Positions 12,639 through 21,469 of a DNA stretch of 41,512 nucleotides are shown piece by piece (position 1 is the stretch's first letter; every line of letters begins with the position of its first letter). Source of the DNA: a virus. Below the pieces are notes generated by a model that saw nothing but the letters and a program-made list of their open reading frames with translations, did not search any database and had not been told where the DNA came from. The position numbers were made by a program, and so were the translations under genes. Location of the stretch: the IMG/VR virus record IMGVR_UViG_3300037153_000256, positions 1 to 41,512 of that record; one strand, written 5' to 3'.

Positions 12639-13331
12639 ATGGCGCTCGAACTCCAGAAAAGACCCAAGCGTGATATGTGGTACATCATGGGCACTGAATT
12701 CGGCGAATGCGTTCGCCGCAGCACAGGTACCGCCGACCGCAAACAGGCCGAGGCAATCCTCGCAAAAGTTCTCGCTGAAATCCTCCAGCGCCATCCCGTT
12801 GAAGCACAGGCCATGGCACTCGCAGAGGCAACAGCCCTTGCCGCTGGTGAAATTTGGAAGCCGATCCCCGGCTGGGAAGACTGCTATGAAGTCTCCTCAC
12901 TGCTCCGAGTTCGACGCAAGCGCCATCTGCGGCCACTCAAGCTGATCCGCGACAGCCACGGCTATTTGAAGGTCAACCTTGCCGGAGGCGGCAAACAGGA
13001 GAGCCGACAGATTGGTCACTTCTATCTGTCGGCCTTCGTTGGGCCTCGGCCTGGTGGAATGCGCTGCTGTCACCGCGATGATAACAAGACCAATAACGAT
13101 CCGGCCAATCTCTACTGGGGAACCCAACTGCAAAACATGCAAGATAAGGTTCGCAACGGGAACCAGGCGAGGGGTGAGAAAAGTGGCAAGGCCAAATTAA
13201 CCGAAGCCGCTGTGCGGGAACTCCGCGCGGCTCGGCACGACCAAATCGGTGAAATGGCGACCAAGTTTGGGATCAGCCAGCGAAACGCTCGCGATATACG
13301 GGCGAGAAAAACGTGGAAGCACGTGAAATGA
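12639..13331 (+). CDS. NUMOD4-HNH endonuclease fused to integrase N-terminus
   Basis: A 230-residue protein. Residues 1-58 match the N-terminus of the phage integrase at 43 of 58 positions (ELQKRP, YIMGTEFGE, VRRSTGTADRK, AEAILAK). From about residue 72 come the NUMOD4 motif (GEIWKPIPGWEDCYEVSS), an HNH core (CCHRDDNKTNNDPANLYWGT) and a C-terminal HTH-like part (GKAKLTEAAVRELRAAR). HNH/NUMOD proteins are homing endonucleases. The start is the ATG after GAGGG at 12639. It may be an endonuclease that inserted into a second integrase copy, or a deliberate fusion using an arm-binding domain. It converges on the endolysin gene, with the stop codons abutting. Confidence 0.85.
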   Translation: MALELQKRPKRDMWYIMGTEFGECVRRSTGTADRKQAEAILAKVLAEILQRHPVEAQAMALAEATALAAGEIWKPIPGWEDCYEVSSLLRVRRKRHLRPLKLIRDSHGYLKVNLAGGGKQESRQIGHFYLSAFVGPRPGGMRCCHRDDNKTNNDPANLYWGTQLQNMQDKVRNGNQARGEKSGKAKLTEAAVRELRAARHDQIGEMATKFGISQRNARDIRARKTWKHVK

Positions 13332-14969
13332 TTAAAGGTCGCTGATGTCCGTCCCGTTGACAACGACGGTGACCGGCCCTGATGCGGTGATCTGGATGCT
13401 GACGGTGGCGACCTCCTCGGGCGGGTCGGGCGGGATGGGCGTCGGGTCGACGCCCTCCATGATCGATTGAACCTGCGTCAGGAGCTCGTCGCAAATTTCG
13501 ACGCCCTCCCAGTCGAGCTCGTCGCGGTTGATCGGGCCCCAGTGATTGCGCCGCTTGCGCAGGCCGACCGCCGTCACCAGCGCGGAGAACACCGGGCAGT
13601 ATTTCGACAGCCATTGCGACCTGGCGCCGGTACCGCTGCCGTAGTTCTCGATATTGCCGGCGTCGGTGTTGCCGTCCTCGTTCCATTGCTCAAGGAACGA
13701 CGACGGGTCGGCCCAGTACTCATCCATCAGATCGCCGATCGTGTCCGAGCTCGTGGCCAGGTTCCATGACCACTGCCAGGCGCCGGCCTCGCATGTGTCC
13801 GCGTCGGTGTTGTCCGCGCTCTGATCCCTGCCGCAGAAATGGTTACCGCTACTTTCCCTGGGCCCCAGCGCCCACAGAATGCACCACAGCGCCCGCATGG
13901 TGTCGATCGACGCCCGGCTGCAGTCCCAGTCGAGCTCGCGCAGATGGTCCTTGTAATAGGACAGCACATCGCTGTCGGGGTCGCCGCTCGCGCCCGCCGC
14001 CATCACGTCGGCCCAGTCCTCGCCGGCCGATAAGTCCGTCACCGCTATAGCCCAGGCCAGCGCCATGCCCTTGGCATAGCCCATCGGCGTGACGCCACGG
14101 CCCTCCCACGGATACTTGGCGATGGCCGAGCGCGCCGCGCGGTCGCTGATGTCGGTGATCAGGCTGGCACTGAGCCGTTCGCCCATGACCTTGTTCTGCA
14201 GTTCATCGAGTGCCGCCCAGGTCGCCGGCCCGACCTCGCCGTCAGGATCAAGCGCCCAGCCGCGCTGGAAGCCGCGCACCGCCGCCTCGGTGGTGGGTCC
14301 GTAGTCGCCGTCGCAGTCGGCAGGAGCCAGGCCGAGCCGCTGCTGCAGTTCCTCGACATCGCTGCCGCTGTCGCCCTCGGACAGGCTGCGCCTCGGCACG
14401 TCACCGTAGGCTTTCGGCCAGACAAGCGCGACGACCTGGCTGCGGCTGTAGTTCTGCACGTTGACGGCGTCCGACTGGTTGCCACCACGGCAACGGTATG
14501 TGCCGTCGCTGTTGACGCCCTCCAGACAGGTAACGTGGCCGCCGCCTTCACGCTCCATCACCACGACCGCTCCGAGCACCGGCTCATCGAGCGGCGCGTA
14601 GTCTTCGCTGTCCGCCCAGGCGAGCGCCCACATTCCACGGTCGGTGTCGGTCGGTCCCCACGGGCCGCTGATGCCATCGGGTGTCGCCGCCCCCATGCAG
14701 AACGCCATCGTCAGGCCGCACCAGGCCGTGCTGTCGTGTTGATACTGATCCCAATAGGATTTTTGCTCGCTGAATTTTTTACCGAGGTAGCGCGCCATGC
14801 CGATGATTTTCTCGTTGTCGGCCTCGCCCGGCGTCTCCGTCAGTCCGGTAATCGCGCGCATGACGTTGAGCCACGGCGGCGCGCCGTCGTCGCTCTTGAG
14901 ATCAAGCCCGCTCTGCGCCTTGTGCTGCCGTTTCATCCTTTGCCTCGCTAACATTGCATCGGTGTCCAT
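13332..14969 (-). CDS. Multidomain endolysin (cysteine peptidase, PG-binding, lysozyme-like)
   Basis: A 545-residue protein. Residues 75-186 have Cys84 (TAWCGLTMAFC), His145 (GGGHVTCLEG) and GGNQSDAVNV, typical of the TIGR02594 CHAP/NlpC-like peptidases. Residues 196-257 (LSEGDSGSDVEELQQRLGL, DGDYGPTTEAAVRGFQ) are a peptidoglycan-binding domain. Residues 345-470 contain GPRESSGNHFCG (Glu372) and a Trp-rich region, as in lysozyme-like enzymes. It would cleave peptide and sugar bonds of the cell wall for lysis. There is no signal peptide, so a holin is needed. Starts at 14969 and 14936 (with GAGG) are both possible. It ends the late operon. Confidence 0.85.
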   Translation of the reverse strand: MDTDAMLARQRMKRQHKAQSGLDLKSDDGAPPWLNVMRAITGLTETPGEADNEKIIGMARYLGKKFSEQKSYWDQYQHDSTAWCGLTMAFCMGAATPDGISGPWGPTDTDRGMWALAWADSEDYAPLDEPVLGAVVVMEREGGGHVTCLEGVNSDGTYRCRGGNQSDAVNVQNYSRSQVVALVWPKAYGDVPRRSLSEGDSGSDVEELQQRLGLAPADCDGDYGPTTEAAVRGFQRGWALDPDGEVGPATWAALDELQNKVMGERLSASLITDISDRAARSAIAKYPWEGRGVTPMGYAKGMALAWAIAVTDLSAGEDWADVMAAGASGDPDSDVLSYYKDHLRELDWDCSRASIDTMRALWCILWALGPRESSGNHFCGRDQSADNTDADTCEAGAWQWSWNLATSSDTIGDLMDEYWADPSSFLEQWNEDGNTDAGNIENYGSGTGARSQWLSKYCPVFSALVTAVGLRKRRNHWGPINRDELDWEGVEICDELLTQVQSIMEGVDPTPIPPDPPEEVATVSIQITASGPVTVVVNGTDISDL

Positions 14970-15319
14970 TTCAGCGCACCCTTGCGTGCTTGCAGGTAGG
15001 CGTTGATGCCGTTGCGCACGCCGCTACGCGCGCGATGAACTTGCTCGGCGTCGTAATAGACCCGCATCCATGTCTCGAACATTTTCTCGACGTGATCCTT
15101 GAAGCTCTGATCGAGCGCTTCCAGAAGGAGTTTGCGTATCCTCTCGCGCGTGTCAGCGTCCATGCACAGCGCGGCAACCGTTTCCGACGATTGCAGGAAA
15201 TATTCCTCGGTCATCGCGTCGTCGGCGGGCTCTTGCGAATGCGGCTGCGGACAGGTGCTGAGAATGATCAGCAGGATTACTGTTGCTGCGGTAAGCACGA
15301 GCGCACGATCTGGGCCCAT
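14948..15319 (-). CDS. Membrane-anchored or secreted lysis protein (spanin candidate)
   Basis: A 123-residue protein. The N-terminus ALVLTAATVILLIILSTCPQ is a membrane or signal segment ending in a lipobox-like STC, followed by a soluble helical domain with FKDHVEKMFETWMRVYY. A lone lipobox with Thr before Cys is atypical, so anchoring by the hydrophobic helix is as likely. It overlaps the membrane gene upstream and the endolysin downstream, the usual layout of spanin genes. Confidence 0.6.
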   Translation of the reverse strand: MGPDRALVLTAATVILLIILSTCPQPHSQEPADDAMTEEYFLQSSETVAALCMDADTRERIRKLLLEALDQSFKDHVEKMFETWMRVYYDAEQVHRARSGVRNGINAYLQARKGALKWTPMQC

Positions 15320-15489
15320 CGCTCGACCTCGCCGTCCCAGCGCTTGCTGCTCGTCAGACTGATATATCCCATCATCAACATGAAGATGACGTTGAACACG
15401 ACGAGCGCCAGCACGACGGGTGTGCTGGCGAGTGCGGTGGTGACCGACTGCGCAACCTTGCCGGCTTCCTCGACCGGACCAGGGCTCAT
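15277..15489 (-). CDS. Small membrane protein (holin candidate)
   Basis: A 70-residue protein with one clear transmembrane helix (TPVVLALVVFNVIFMLMMGY, residues 23-42), a short N-terminal part and a charged C-terminus. Size, single helix and place two genes before the endolysin fit a class II or III holin, or a small holin partner. Its stop overlaps the spanin candidate by 43 nt. Sequence alone does not prove pore formation. Confidence 0.6.
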   Translation of the reverse strand: MSPGPVEEAGKVAQSVTTALASTPVVLALVVFNVIFMLMMGYISLTSSKRWDGEVERWAQIVRSCLPQQQ

Positions 15490-17096
15490 GGTCCGCCTCC
15501 TTGGTAGGCTGGGATGAGGGACAACAGGCTGGACCGCGGCATGTTGACCGGCGGCCCCGGTGCGCGGAAACCCATCTGCTGCGCCAGCGGCGAACGCGCC
15601 GCGATCATGCGGTTGAGGTAGTCGGCGCGTGACCGCATCATGGCGTTGGAGGCTAGGCGCGCACCTAGGCCAGCAGCAGGCGTGGCAACAGCCGCAACGG
15701 GGCCGCCAAGAAGATAGCCTATGCCGCCGGCACCCGCTGATGCGCCAATGCCCCCACCCCCGCCAAACGCATTGGCACCATAGCGCATGATGTTTGGCAG
15801 CGCGGTGCCCCGGCTGGCGCGCTGGATTTCAGCGATTTCAGATGGACTGAAACCTTCCTGCTGCGCGATCGAGGCGCCCTTGCCGCGCAGCGGCGGCTTG
15901 GTCAGCGCGTTCAATTGCTGACGGTAGGCGTTCTCGAAATTCAGGCCGGAATGCGCGCCACCGGCTTGCCCCGCCGCGCGCTCCTTCGCAGCCTCGATCA
16001 CCCGCATGCGGAATTCCGCCGCCGCATTGCCGCGCGCCTCGCTCGCCGTCTGCGCCAGCAGGTTGGCATCGCCTTTGAGCACTGCGCCCGGCGTCTTGCC
16101 GGCGGCCTCCAAGAGATCATCGATCTTGGTCTGCGCAATTCTGGCCGCCGCCCGCTCGGTCGGCTTGGTGAAATCCGCGGCGAGCTCGCCGAGGTCGCGC
16201 CGCAGCGCATCCAGCCTGGTGAAATCCACCGCCGGCTTGGCGGCCGGTGCCGTCGGGGTCACCTTGGTAAGCGCCGCCATCGCTCCCGGTTTTGGCGCCG
16301 CCGCTGGTGCCAACGCCGAGGCCTCGTCGGTCAACAGCGCGAGTGTGCCTTGGATGTTCCGGGGCGAGCGCGCATCCGGCCCACTGATCAGACTGCGGGT
16401 GATGTCGTTCAGCCCCTGCGAGACATAGGTGGGGTTGAGGTCGACGCCGGCCGTGCGCAAGGCCGTATAGCCCTTGTCCACCGCCGGGCCGACCTCCGCG
16501 AGCGTCGGCGCGCCGCGATAACCACGGGCAGTGCGGCTAATGTCGGCTGCGGTCGAGGCAAGCCCGCCTCCCAGTACGGCACCAGCCATGCGGGCGGGTG
16601 TTTCATAGCCGGACCCCTTGAGTAGTTGGCCGGCCGTCTCGCTGGCGACCGCAGGGGCGACCACGCCTCGCACTAGGCCGCCACCGCCGAATGCGACGTT
16701 GGGAGCAAATTGGCCAATCGTCCGGGCGTACTCCTCGGCGGTGTTCTGCGGGGTGTAGTCCTGGCCGCCGAAGTCCTTGCGGATGGTGCCGAGCGCGCCC
16801 TCGTAGGTCGGGAGCTCGACCATGCCCTTCTGCTTGTCGAGGTCGCGCGTGTCCTCGGGCAGGCCGAGCTTGCGCGCTACATAGTTGCTCGCCGCCTGGA
16901 TGCTCTGTGCGCCCAAGGTGCCGATCGTGCGCGGTAGCGAGGCGAGGCCGGCGACGCCCTCCTGCAGACCCACATCGGCGGCCTTGTAAAGCCCGGATGC
17001 CGTGACGGGCGCGTCCTGCTTGATGCGAAAATCCGCCCATGGATCGCCGCCCGCATCGGAGCTTCCGACCCGGAATTCAGCCCATTCATCAGCCAT
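15486..17096 (-). CDS. Internal virion / DNA-ejection protein candidate
   Basis: A 536-residue protein. The N-terminus has two WAxFR repeats (DEWAEFRVG and DPWADFRIK). Alternating Ala/Gly helices and the stretch GGGGGIGASAGAGGIGYLLG (about 445-465) follow, which could insert in membranes. It is coupled by a TAATG overlap to the 17096-18370 gene. Two large Ala/Gln/Gly-rich proteins after the tail genes are typical of podovirus ejection proteins (as in P22 gp7, gp16 and gp20), but no specific similarity is claimed. Confidence 0.6.
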   Translation of the reverse strand: MADEWAEFRVGSSDAGGDPWADFRIKQDAPVTASGLYKAADVGLQEGVAGLASLPRTIGTLGAQSIQAASNYVARKLGLPEDTRDLDKQKGMVELPTYEGALGTIRKDFGGQDYTPQNTAEEYARTIGQFAPNVAFGGGGLVRGVVAPAVASETAGQLLKGSGYETPARMAGAVLGGGLASTAADISRTARGYRGAPTLAEVGPAVDKGYTALRTAGVDLNPTYVSQGLNDITRSLISGPDARSPRNIQGTLALLTDEASALAPAAAPKPGAMAALTKVTPTAPAAKPAVDFTRLDALRRDLGELAADFTKPTERAAARIAQTKIDDLLEAAGKTPGAVLKGDANLLAQTASEARGNAAAEFRMRVIEAAKERAAGQAGGAHSGLNFENAYRQQLNALTKPPLRGKGASIAQQEGFSPSEIAEIQRASRGTALPNIMRYGANAFGGGGGIGASAGAGGIGYLLGGPVAAVATPAAGLGARLASNAMMRSRADYLNRMIAARSPLAQQMGFRAPGPPVNMPRSSLLSLIPAYQGGGP

Positions 17097-18370
17097 TAGG
17101 GCACCCGTCCTTCACTGCCGTCCGGTAGGATGATGCGCGTGCCGCTCGGCAGTTGCCGCGCCTCTGCCGGCGTCCGAACGCGCACAGGTTCCCCGGTTGC
17201 GCCTGCGCCACTCGTGGCGGGGGATGGAGTAACGGCATTGGTGGGAGGCGCTGCGGCTGGAGCCCCCGGCACGACGTAGCCGCGCTGTGCCGCCGTCGCG
17301 ATGATGGTTCGCACATTGCGCAGCATCGCCTGCGCCTCGTCCGGGCTTCGCGCGCCGGCAATGTCGCCAAGGATTTGCGAAATTTGCGCCCGCTCGTTCT
17401 CGGTCACCGAGCCTTGCCCGGAAAGATAGGCGCGCTGTAGTTCGCTGTTGATGGCCTGCGCGTCCTGCTTGACCAAGCGCAGCATCATCTGTGCCTTGGG
17501 GTCTTGGCCACGCTCGTACATCTGCCGCCAGAGCGTGTTGGGGTCTTGATTGCTCGCCCACGCCCTGTTGGGGCCGGTCGCTTGAGCAAACAGCGGATCG
17601 CGGGTTTTCTCCTCCAGGCCGTCTACGATCTTGAGGACGTTGCCCGCCACCCGCTCACGCTCCTTTTGCTGTGCCGCCAGATCGGCGCGCTTCTTGCTGA
17701 GTTCTTCGACATACTTGTTAGGATTGACATCAGGAGGAATGGGCGCGCGATCGGGCTGTCCCGCTTGGGCGTAAGTGGCGGCTGGCGGGATCGCGCTTTC
17801 GTCAGCCGCTGTGTCCGCCGATGGCGCGCCCTGCGCAGTCGTGAACGGAACGGCGCCAGAGCTTGTCGGCAGCGCTGACTGCCGTGCCGTGTTTGGGTCG
17901 ATCCTCTGAATTTTGACGCCGTTGGGCGAACTTGCGTCGGGCGTTATGAGCCATGGCGTCGTCGTTGATGCGCCATATGGATCAGTCTGCGTTTCCCAAT
18001 GGATTGATGGCGAAATCGTCTGCTTGGGAAACAATAGTGCGCGGCCCTCCGCGCTGGATGGATCAACTCCCGTAGCGCGCAGAATTCGCAACTGCTCCGG
18101 CTCGCGGTTCGCCTGGCTCTGCGCCAATGCCAGTCGCTGCCGCTCCATCGCCAACTGTTGCTGCTGCGCGCGGGTGCGCTGGTCGAGCGCGGCACCAGCT
18201 TGGTAGCCCTGCAGGGCATTCGTCCAGGCGTTGGTGCCGGCCCACGGGTTGTATGGTTGCAGCAGCCCCATGCCGAGGCCGATCATCGAATTGGACATGC
18301 CGCCGAGGCCGCCGCCCTGGCCGTAGCTGTCCTGCTGACCGCCGCCGAGCATGTCGAATAGACCGGGCAT
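17096..18370 (-). CDS. Internal virion / DNA-ejection protein candidate
   Basis: A 424-residue protein starting MPGLFDMLGGGQQDSYGQGG. It contains a long Gln/Ala helical stretch (RTRAQQQQLAMERQRLALAQ) and a C-terminal segment VRVRTPAEARQLPSGTRIIL that recurs in phage tail or ejection proteins. The ATG has AAGGGAG upstream. The context between tail fibres and lysis genes supports a virion-internal role. Confidence 0.6.
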   Translation of the reverse strand: MPGLFDMLGGGQQDSYGQGGGLGGMSNSMIGLGMGLLQPYNPWAGTNAWTNALQGYQAGAALDQRTRAQQQQLAMERQRLALAQSQANREPEQLRILRATGVDPSSAEGRALLFPKQTISPSIHWETQTDPYGASTTTPWLITPDASSPNGVKIQRIDPNTARQSALPTSSGAVPFTTAQGAPSADTAADESAIPPAATYAQAGQPDRAPIPPDVNPNKYVEELSKKRADLAAQQKERERVAGNVLKIVDGLEEKTRDPLFAQATGPNRAWASNQDPNTLWRQMYERGQDPKAQMMLRLVKQDAQAINSELQRAYLSGQGSVTENERAQISQILGDIAGARSPDEAQAMLRNVRTIIATAAQRGYVVPGAPAAAPPTNAVTPSPATSGAGATGEPVRVRTPAEARQLPSGTRIILPDGSEGRVP

Positions 18371-18403
18371 CGCTCCACTCCCTTGTCCTCGCGAAAGCGG
18401 GGA

Positions 18404-19336
18404 TCACATCATCCCGAGCAGGCCGCCGCCGAGCGCGCCGATGCCGGTGCCGACGCCAGGAAAGATCGCCGAACCCAGCCCCGCGCCGGCGAGTGCCCCG
18501 CCGAGAATGCGCTGCGTGCTCGATGGCTGCGTGGCGCCCGGTGAGCTCGTGATCTGCGTGCCGCCCAGGCCGCCGGCCCCCTGCGCCAGCGCGGCGTAGC
18601 GCTGCAGGCTTTCCCACGGCAGCGCCTGCTGCGCGTTCCAAATTTTCAGTTGCTGATCGAGCAGCGCCTGGTCGTAGCTGCGCTGCTGCTGACCGAGGTC
18701 CATCAGATGCGCGGCGCTGCCGTAGCGCGCCTCGTCCAAGGTCGGGATCAGTTGTGACGCCTGGCCGGCGCGCTGCAGTCCCTGCGAGTAGATGTCGCCC
18801 ATCGCGCCGGTGGCCTGCATCTGCAGTTGCTGACGTTGCGCGTAATCCTGCGCCAGGGTCGGCGCGATGGCGGCGGCGATTGCGGCGTCGTGCGAACCCG
18901 AGCCGTAGCGGCCCGACCCCGACATCGCCGAATTCACCTTGTTCATCTGCTGATCGATGACGCCCTGCAGGTAGGGGTTCTCGTTGCCGAGCGCGTTCTG
19001 GTAGATATTGCTGAACTGCCCCGCCGCCTGCGTGAGCCCCGCGTTCATGCCCTGATTGCTGACGAGGTCGCCCATGAGCGCGCGCGCCCCCTGCAGATTG
19101 GTGCTGCCGTAGGGCTCACTGCTGGCGAGGCTGGAAATGTCGTTGACGCCGGGCTGGCTGTAGGCGTTGAGCCACGGCGCCGTGGTGTTGCCCATGTACG
19201 GCTGATAGCCGGTGCCGGCGCCGTACATCGTCGCTGCCTGGTTCATGATGCCAGACAGATGCGGCTGCGCTGCGCTCCACGGGTCCTTGGTCTGCGTGGT
19301 TTGCTGCGTGACCGGTTGCTGACTGCTGCCGCCCAT
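18404..19336 (-). CDS. Virion-associated protein (ejection-like)
   Basis: A 310-residue protein starting MGGSSQQPVTQQTTQTKDPW. It is Gln/Ala/Ser/Gly-rich with few charged residues. A long central helical part (QQMNKVNSAMSGSGRYGSGS, then YAQRQQLQMQATGA) is followed by a C-terminal Gly-rich hydrophobic segment (GGALAGAGLGSAIFPGVGTG) that looks membrane-active. This is typical of podovirus ejection proteins. The ATG at 19336 overlaps the TGA of the GNAT-like gene; the longer frame upstream is neighbour shadow. Confidence 0.65.
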   Translation of the reverse strand: MGGSSQQPVTQQTTQTKDPWSAAQPHLSGIMNQAATMYGAGTGYQPYMGNTTAPWLNAYSQPGVNDISSLASSEPYGSTNLQGARALMGDLVSNQGMNAGLTQAAGQFSNIYQNALGNENPYLQGVIDQQMNKVNSAMSGSGRYGSGSHDAAIAAAIAPTLAQDYAQRQQLQMQATGAMGDIYSQGLQRAGQASQLIPTLDEARYGSAAHLMDLGQQQRSYDQALLDQQLKIWNAQQALPWESLQRYAALAQGAGGLGGTQITSSPGATQPSSTQRILGGALAGAGLGSAIFPGVGTGIGALGGGLLGMM

Positions 19337-19767
19337 CAGAGCACCTTTTCCATGGCGATGTGTCCGTCCGCATCGGTGCGGATCAGCGTGTAGCCGTTGG
19401 CTTCGAGGAAACGCTTCCAGCCCGGCCGGCAGATCGGCCGGCATTTCACGCAACGCACATGCTCACGCAGATAGCTTTCGAGCTCGGCCAGCAGATGCTG
19501 CCACTCATGCCGGCGCTTGCCGGTCAGCCACACGAGCTCGGCGTCGAGCGTGCCGGCCTCGCCGTCGACAATGCTGACACCGAGCAGCGCCACCGGGGTC
19601 TTGCCATCGACCACGAGTACCGGCTGCACCTCATAGCGCGAAAGCTTACCGAGGAGCTCCTCGATCGACCACGGCGAGCGAGCCGCAATGCGCGGCAGGA
19701 ATGGTGACCAGAGATTGAATGTTGCGTTGAGATATTCAGACCGCGTTGGGATTGGCACGAGTTGCAA
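19336..19767 (-). CDS. GNAT-like protein
   Basis: A 143-residue protein. The middle (PVLVVDGKTPVALLGVSIVD) and the end (GWKRFLEANGYTLIRTDADG) suggest an acetyltransferase-like fold as seen in short phage GNAT proteins; a clear acetyl-CoA loop is not visible. The start is a TTG after GGAGGC; a GTG three codons on is possible. It lies between the fibre and ejection genes. The sequence 38325-38747 has a related look. Confidence 0.55.
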   Translation of the reverse strand: MQLVPIPTRSEYLNATFNLWSPFLPRIAARSPWSIEELLGKLSRYEVQPVLVVDGKTPVALLGVSIVDGEAGTLDAELVWLTGKRRHEWQHLLAELESYLREHVRCVKCRPICRPGWKRFLEANGYTLIRTDADGHIAMEKVL

Positions 19768-21154
19768 GTTGTGCCTCCAACGCTGCGACGCGCGCGCTGA
19801 GTTGCTGCACCGCTCCGACCAGCGTCGCCATCATATTGTTGGCTTGAATGTTCCAAGGCTGAAATTGATTGTCGGCATTGAACGGTGCTGTCGTATTGTT
19901 GCCCTGCGCGACGGCATATGGTGTGGTTTCTAGTAGCCGCTGCGCCACGAAGCCGACTGGCACCAATGGCCCGGTGGCTTGCTCGAATACGCCCGGCGCG
20001 GTCTGCTCTTTCCAGCGATATTCGTACAACTGAATTTTTGCGATCTCGGCAAGACAGTCCAATGTCGATGGCGCAATGTCTTGTTTCATGCGCTCGTCGG
20101 AGGTGGCATTGGCAATCGGCCATATTACCGAACTGTCTATGACCGCGCTCGGCGTACCTGCCACATCCACGTTGTAGCGAAAACCGATGAAATTGGCGCC
20201 GCTGATGCCCTGATAACGAATGCCGCTGCCCACCAGCAGGCTCGGGCCGTAACCTTGGACAACTTCTACCATCCCGACGCCGCCGGTGATGTCGGCAATC
20301 AGGTACGTTCCCGATGTCGTGGTTCCGGCCGACCAAGTGCGACCCGCTGGAACGGCAGTGTAAATCTGGCAGTTGTTGCCGGCCGCCGACGTTAGCCGCA
20401 ATGGATCAGCACTATTGCCCGTCACATTGATGGTGCCCGCTGCCGTCCAGATATTGGCGCGCGTGATGTTCAGCACCGTGCTTAGGAACGAGCCGGCGTT
20501 ATCAAAGTTTATCAGATCAAAATTTGAACCGAGAACGCCGCTGCCTTCCGCCGTGGCGTCGCCAAGTTGAATTTGCCAGCGCGACAATCCATTGAGCGTG
20601 CCCGTGATCGTTGCGGGTTGGCCACTCGCGGTCTTGTTGAGACTGATGGTTGGCGATGCTTTCGAGATATTTATATCGCCGGTTACCGTGCCGCCGGTTC
20701 CCGGCAAGAATTGGCCACCTCCGGTGGAGGGTGCATTGTTGATGAGCCATACCGCGCCGTTGTAGAGAAATTCGAAATACAGATTTTGCAGCAATTCGCC
20801 GCCGACGAGCGCCGCACCACTTGCGCTCACAACCGATTTTGCTCCAGTGCCATCCATGTTGAGCGTGGTCGCACCAGTGTTGCTCAAGCCGGCACCGATC
20901 TGCAACGTGACCCGCAAGCCGGTGGGAATGGTGGTGTAGCCTTTGCCCGAGGTGAATGCTTGCACGTTGGGTGCGCCGGTGGTGACGATCGAGCCATTCC
21001 ACAGATTGCGTTCTTTCGCGTGCGCCGCCATCATCGAGCGCGCGCTGTCGTTGACCGAGGCGCGCGGCATGCCTTCCGCCCAATTGATCAGCGTGTCAGC
21101 GGTGCCATTGCTGGCTGCCGTGACCGACCAATCTTGAATGTTCTCACCGGGCAT
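19736..21154 (-). CDS. Tail fibre/spike with peptidase S74 chaperone
   Basis: A 472-residue protein. The N-terminus (GENIQDWSVTAASNGTADTL) resembles virion-attachment parts of phage fibres. The middle is beta-rich, with repeats such as GTGAKSVVSASGAAL. Near residue 353 the motif TSDERMKQDIAP marks a peptidase S74 intramolecular chaperone, which trimerises the fibre and then cuts itself off at the Ser. The remaining 115 residues end in a coiled coil (VQQLSARVAALEAQLA). A receptor-binding role is likely. A GAGGG site precedes the ATG. Confidence 0.85.
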   Translation of the reverse strand: MPGENIQDWSVTAASNGTADTLINWAEGMPRASVNDSARSMMAAHAKERNLWNGSIVTTGAPNVQAFTSGKGYTTIPTGLRVTLQIGAGLSNTGATTLNMDGTGAKSVVSASGAALVGGELLQNLYFEFLYNGAVWLINNAPSTGGGQFLPGTGGTVTGDINISKASPTISLNKTASGQPATITGTLNGLSRWQIQLGDATAEGSGVLGSNFDLINFDNAGSFLSTVLNITRANIWTAAGTINVTGNSADPLRLTSAAGNNCQIYTAVPAGRTWSAGTTTSGTYLIADITGGVGMVEVVQGYGPSLLVGSGIRYQGISGANFIGFRYNVDVAGTPSAVIDSSVIWPIANATSDERMKQDIAPSTLDCLAEIAKIQLYEYRWKEQTAPGVFEQATGPLVPVGFVAQRLLETTPYAVAQGNNTTAPFNADNQFQPWNIQANNMMATLVGAVQQLSARVAALEAQLATRANPNAV

Positions 21155-21164
21155 CGTGTGACCC

Positions 21165-21458
21165 TCAGATGAATAGATTGACCGATGTTTCTACTGCGCT
21201 CTGCAAATCATTGTCGGTGATGGCGCTGCCGGCCGCCTGTACTTTGTCATCCATCACCAGCACCGGCATGATCTGCGTGACCGATGCCATGGGGTTTCTG
21301 ACTGTTTCCTGTGCCCAGCGCGAGCGCGTGGCATGTGCCGGCGTTGCCGCGTCCTCCCCGCTGATGTAGCTGGCATAGCGCAGACAGGCGACCTGGCTGC
21401 GGCCACGGAATTCCGGGTCGTTCATCAGATTTGCCGTGTCGGCGTATGAGATCGTCAT
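21165..21458 (-). CDS. Small protein between two fibre genes
   Basis: A 97-residue protein starting MTISYADTANLMNDPEFRGR. N-terminal helices with RSQVACLRYASYISGED and a C-terminal hydrophobic stretch. It sits between the two fibre genes and could be a fibre-adaptor or assembly protein; no similarity is known to me. Confidence 0.65.
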   Translation of the reverse strand: MTISYADTANLMNDPEFRGRSQVACLRYASYISGEDAATPAHATRSRWAQETVRNPMASVTQIMPVLVMDDKVQAAGSAITDNDLQSAVETSVNLFI

Positions 21459-21469
21459 TGGTATCCTCG

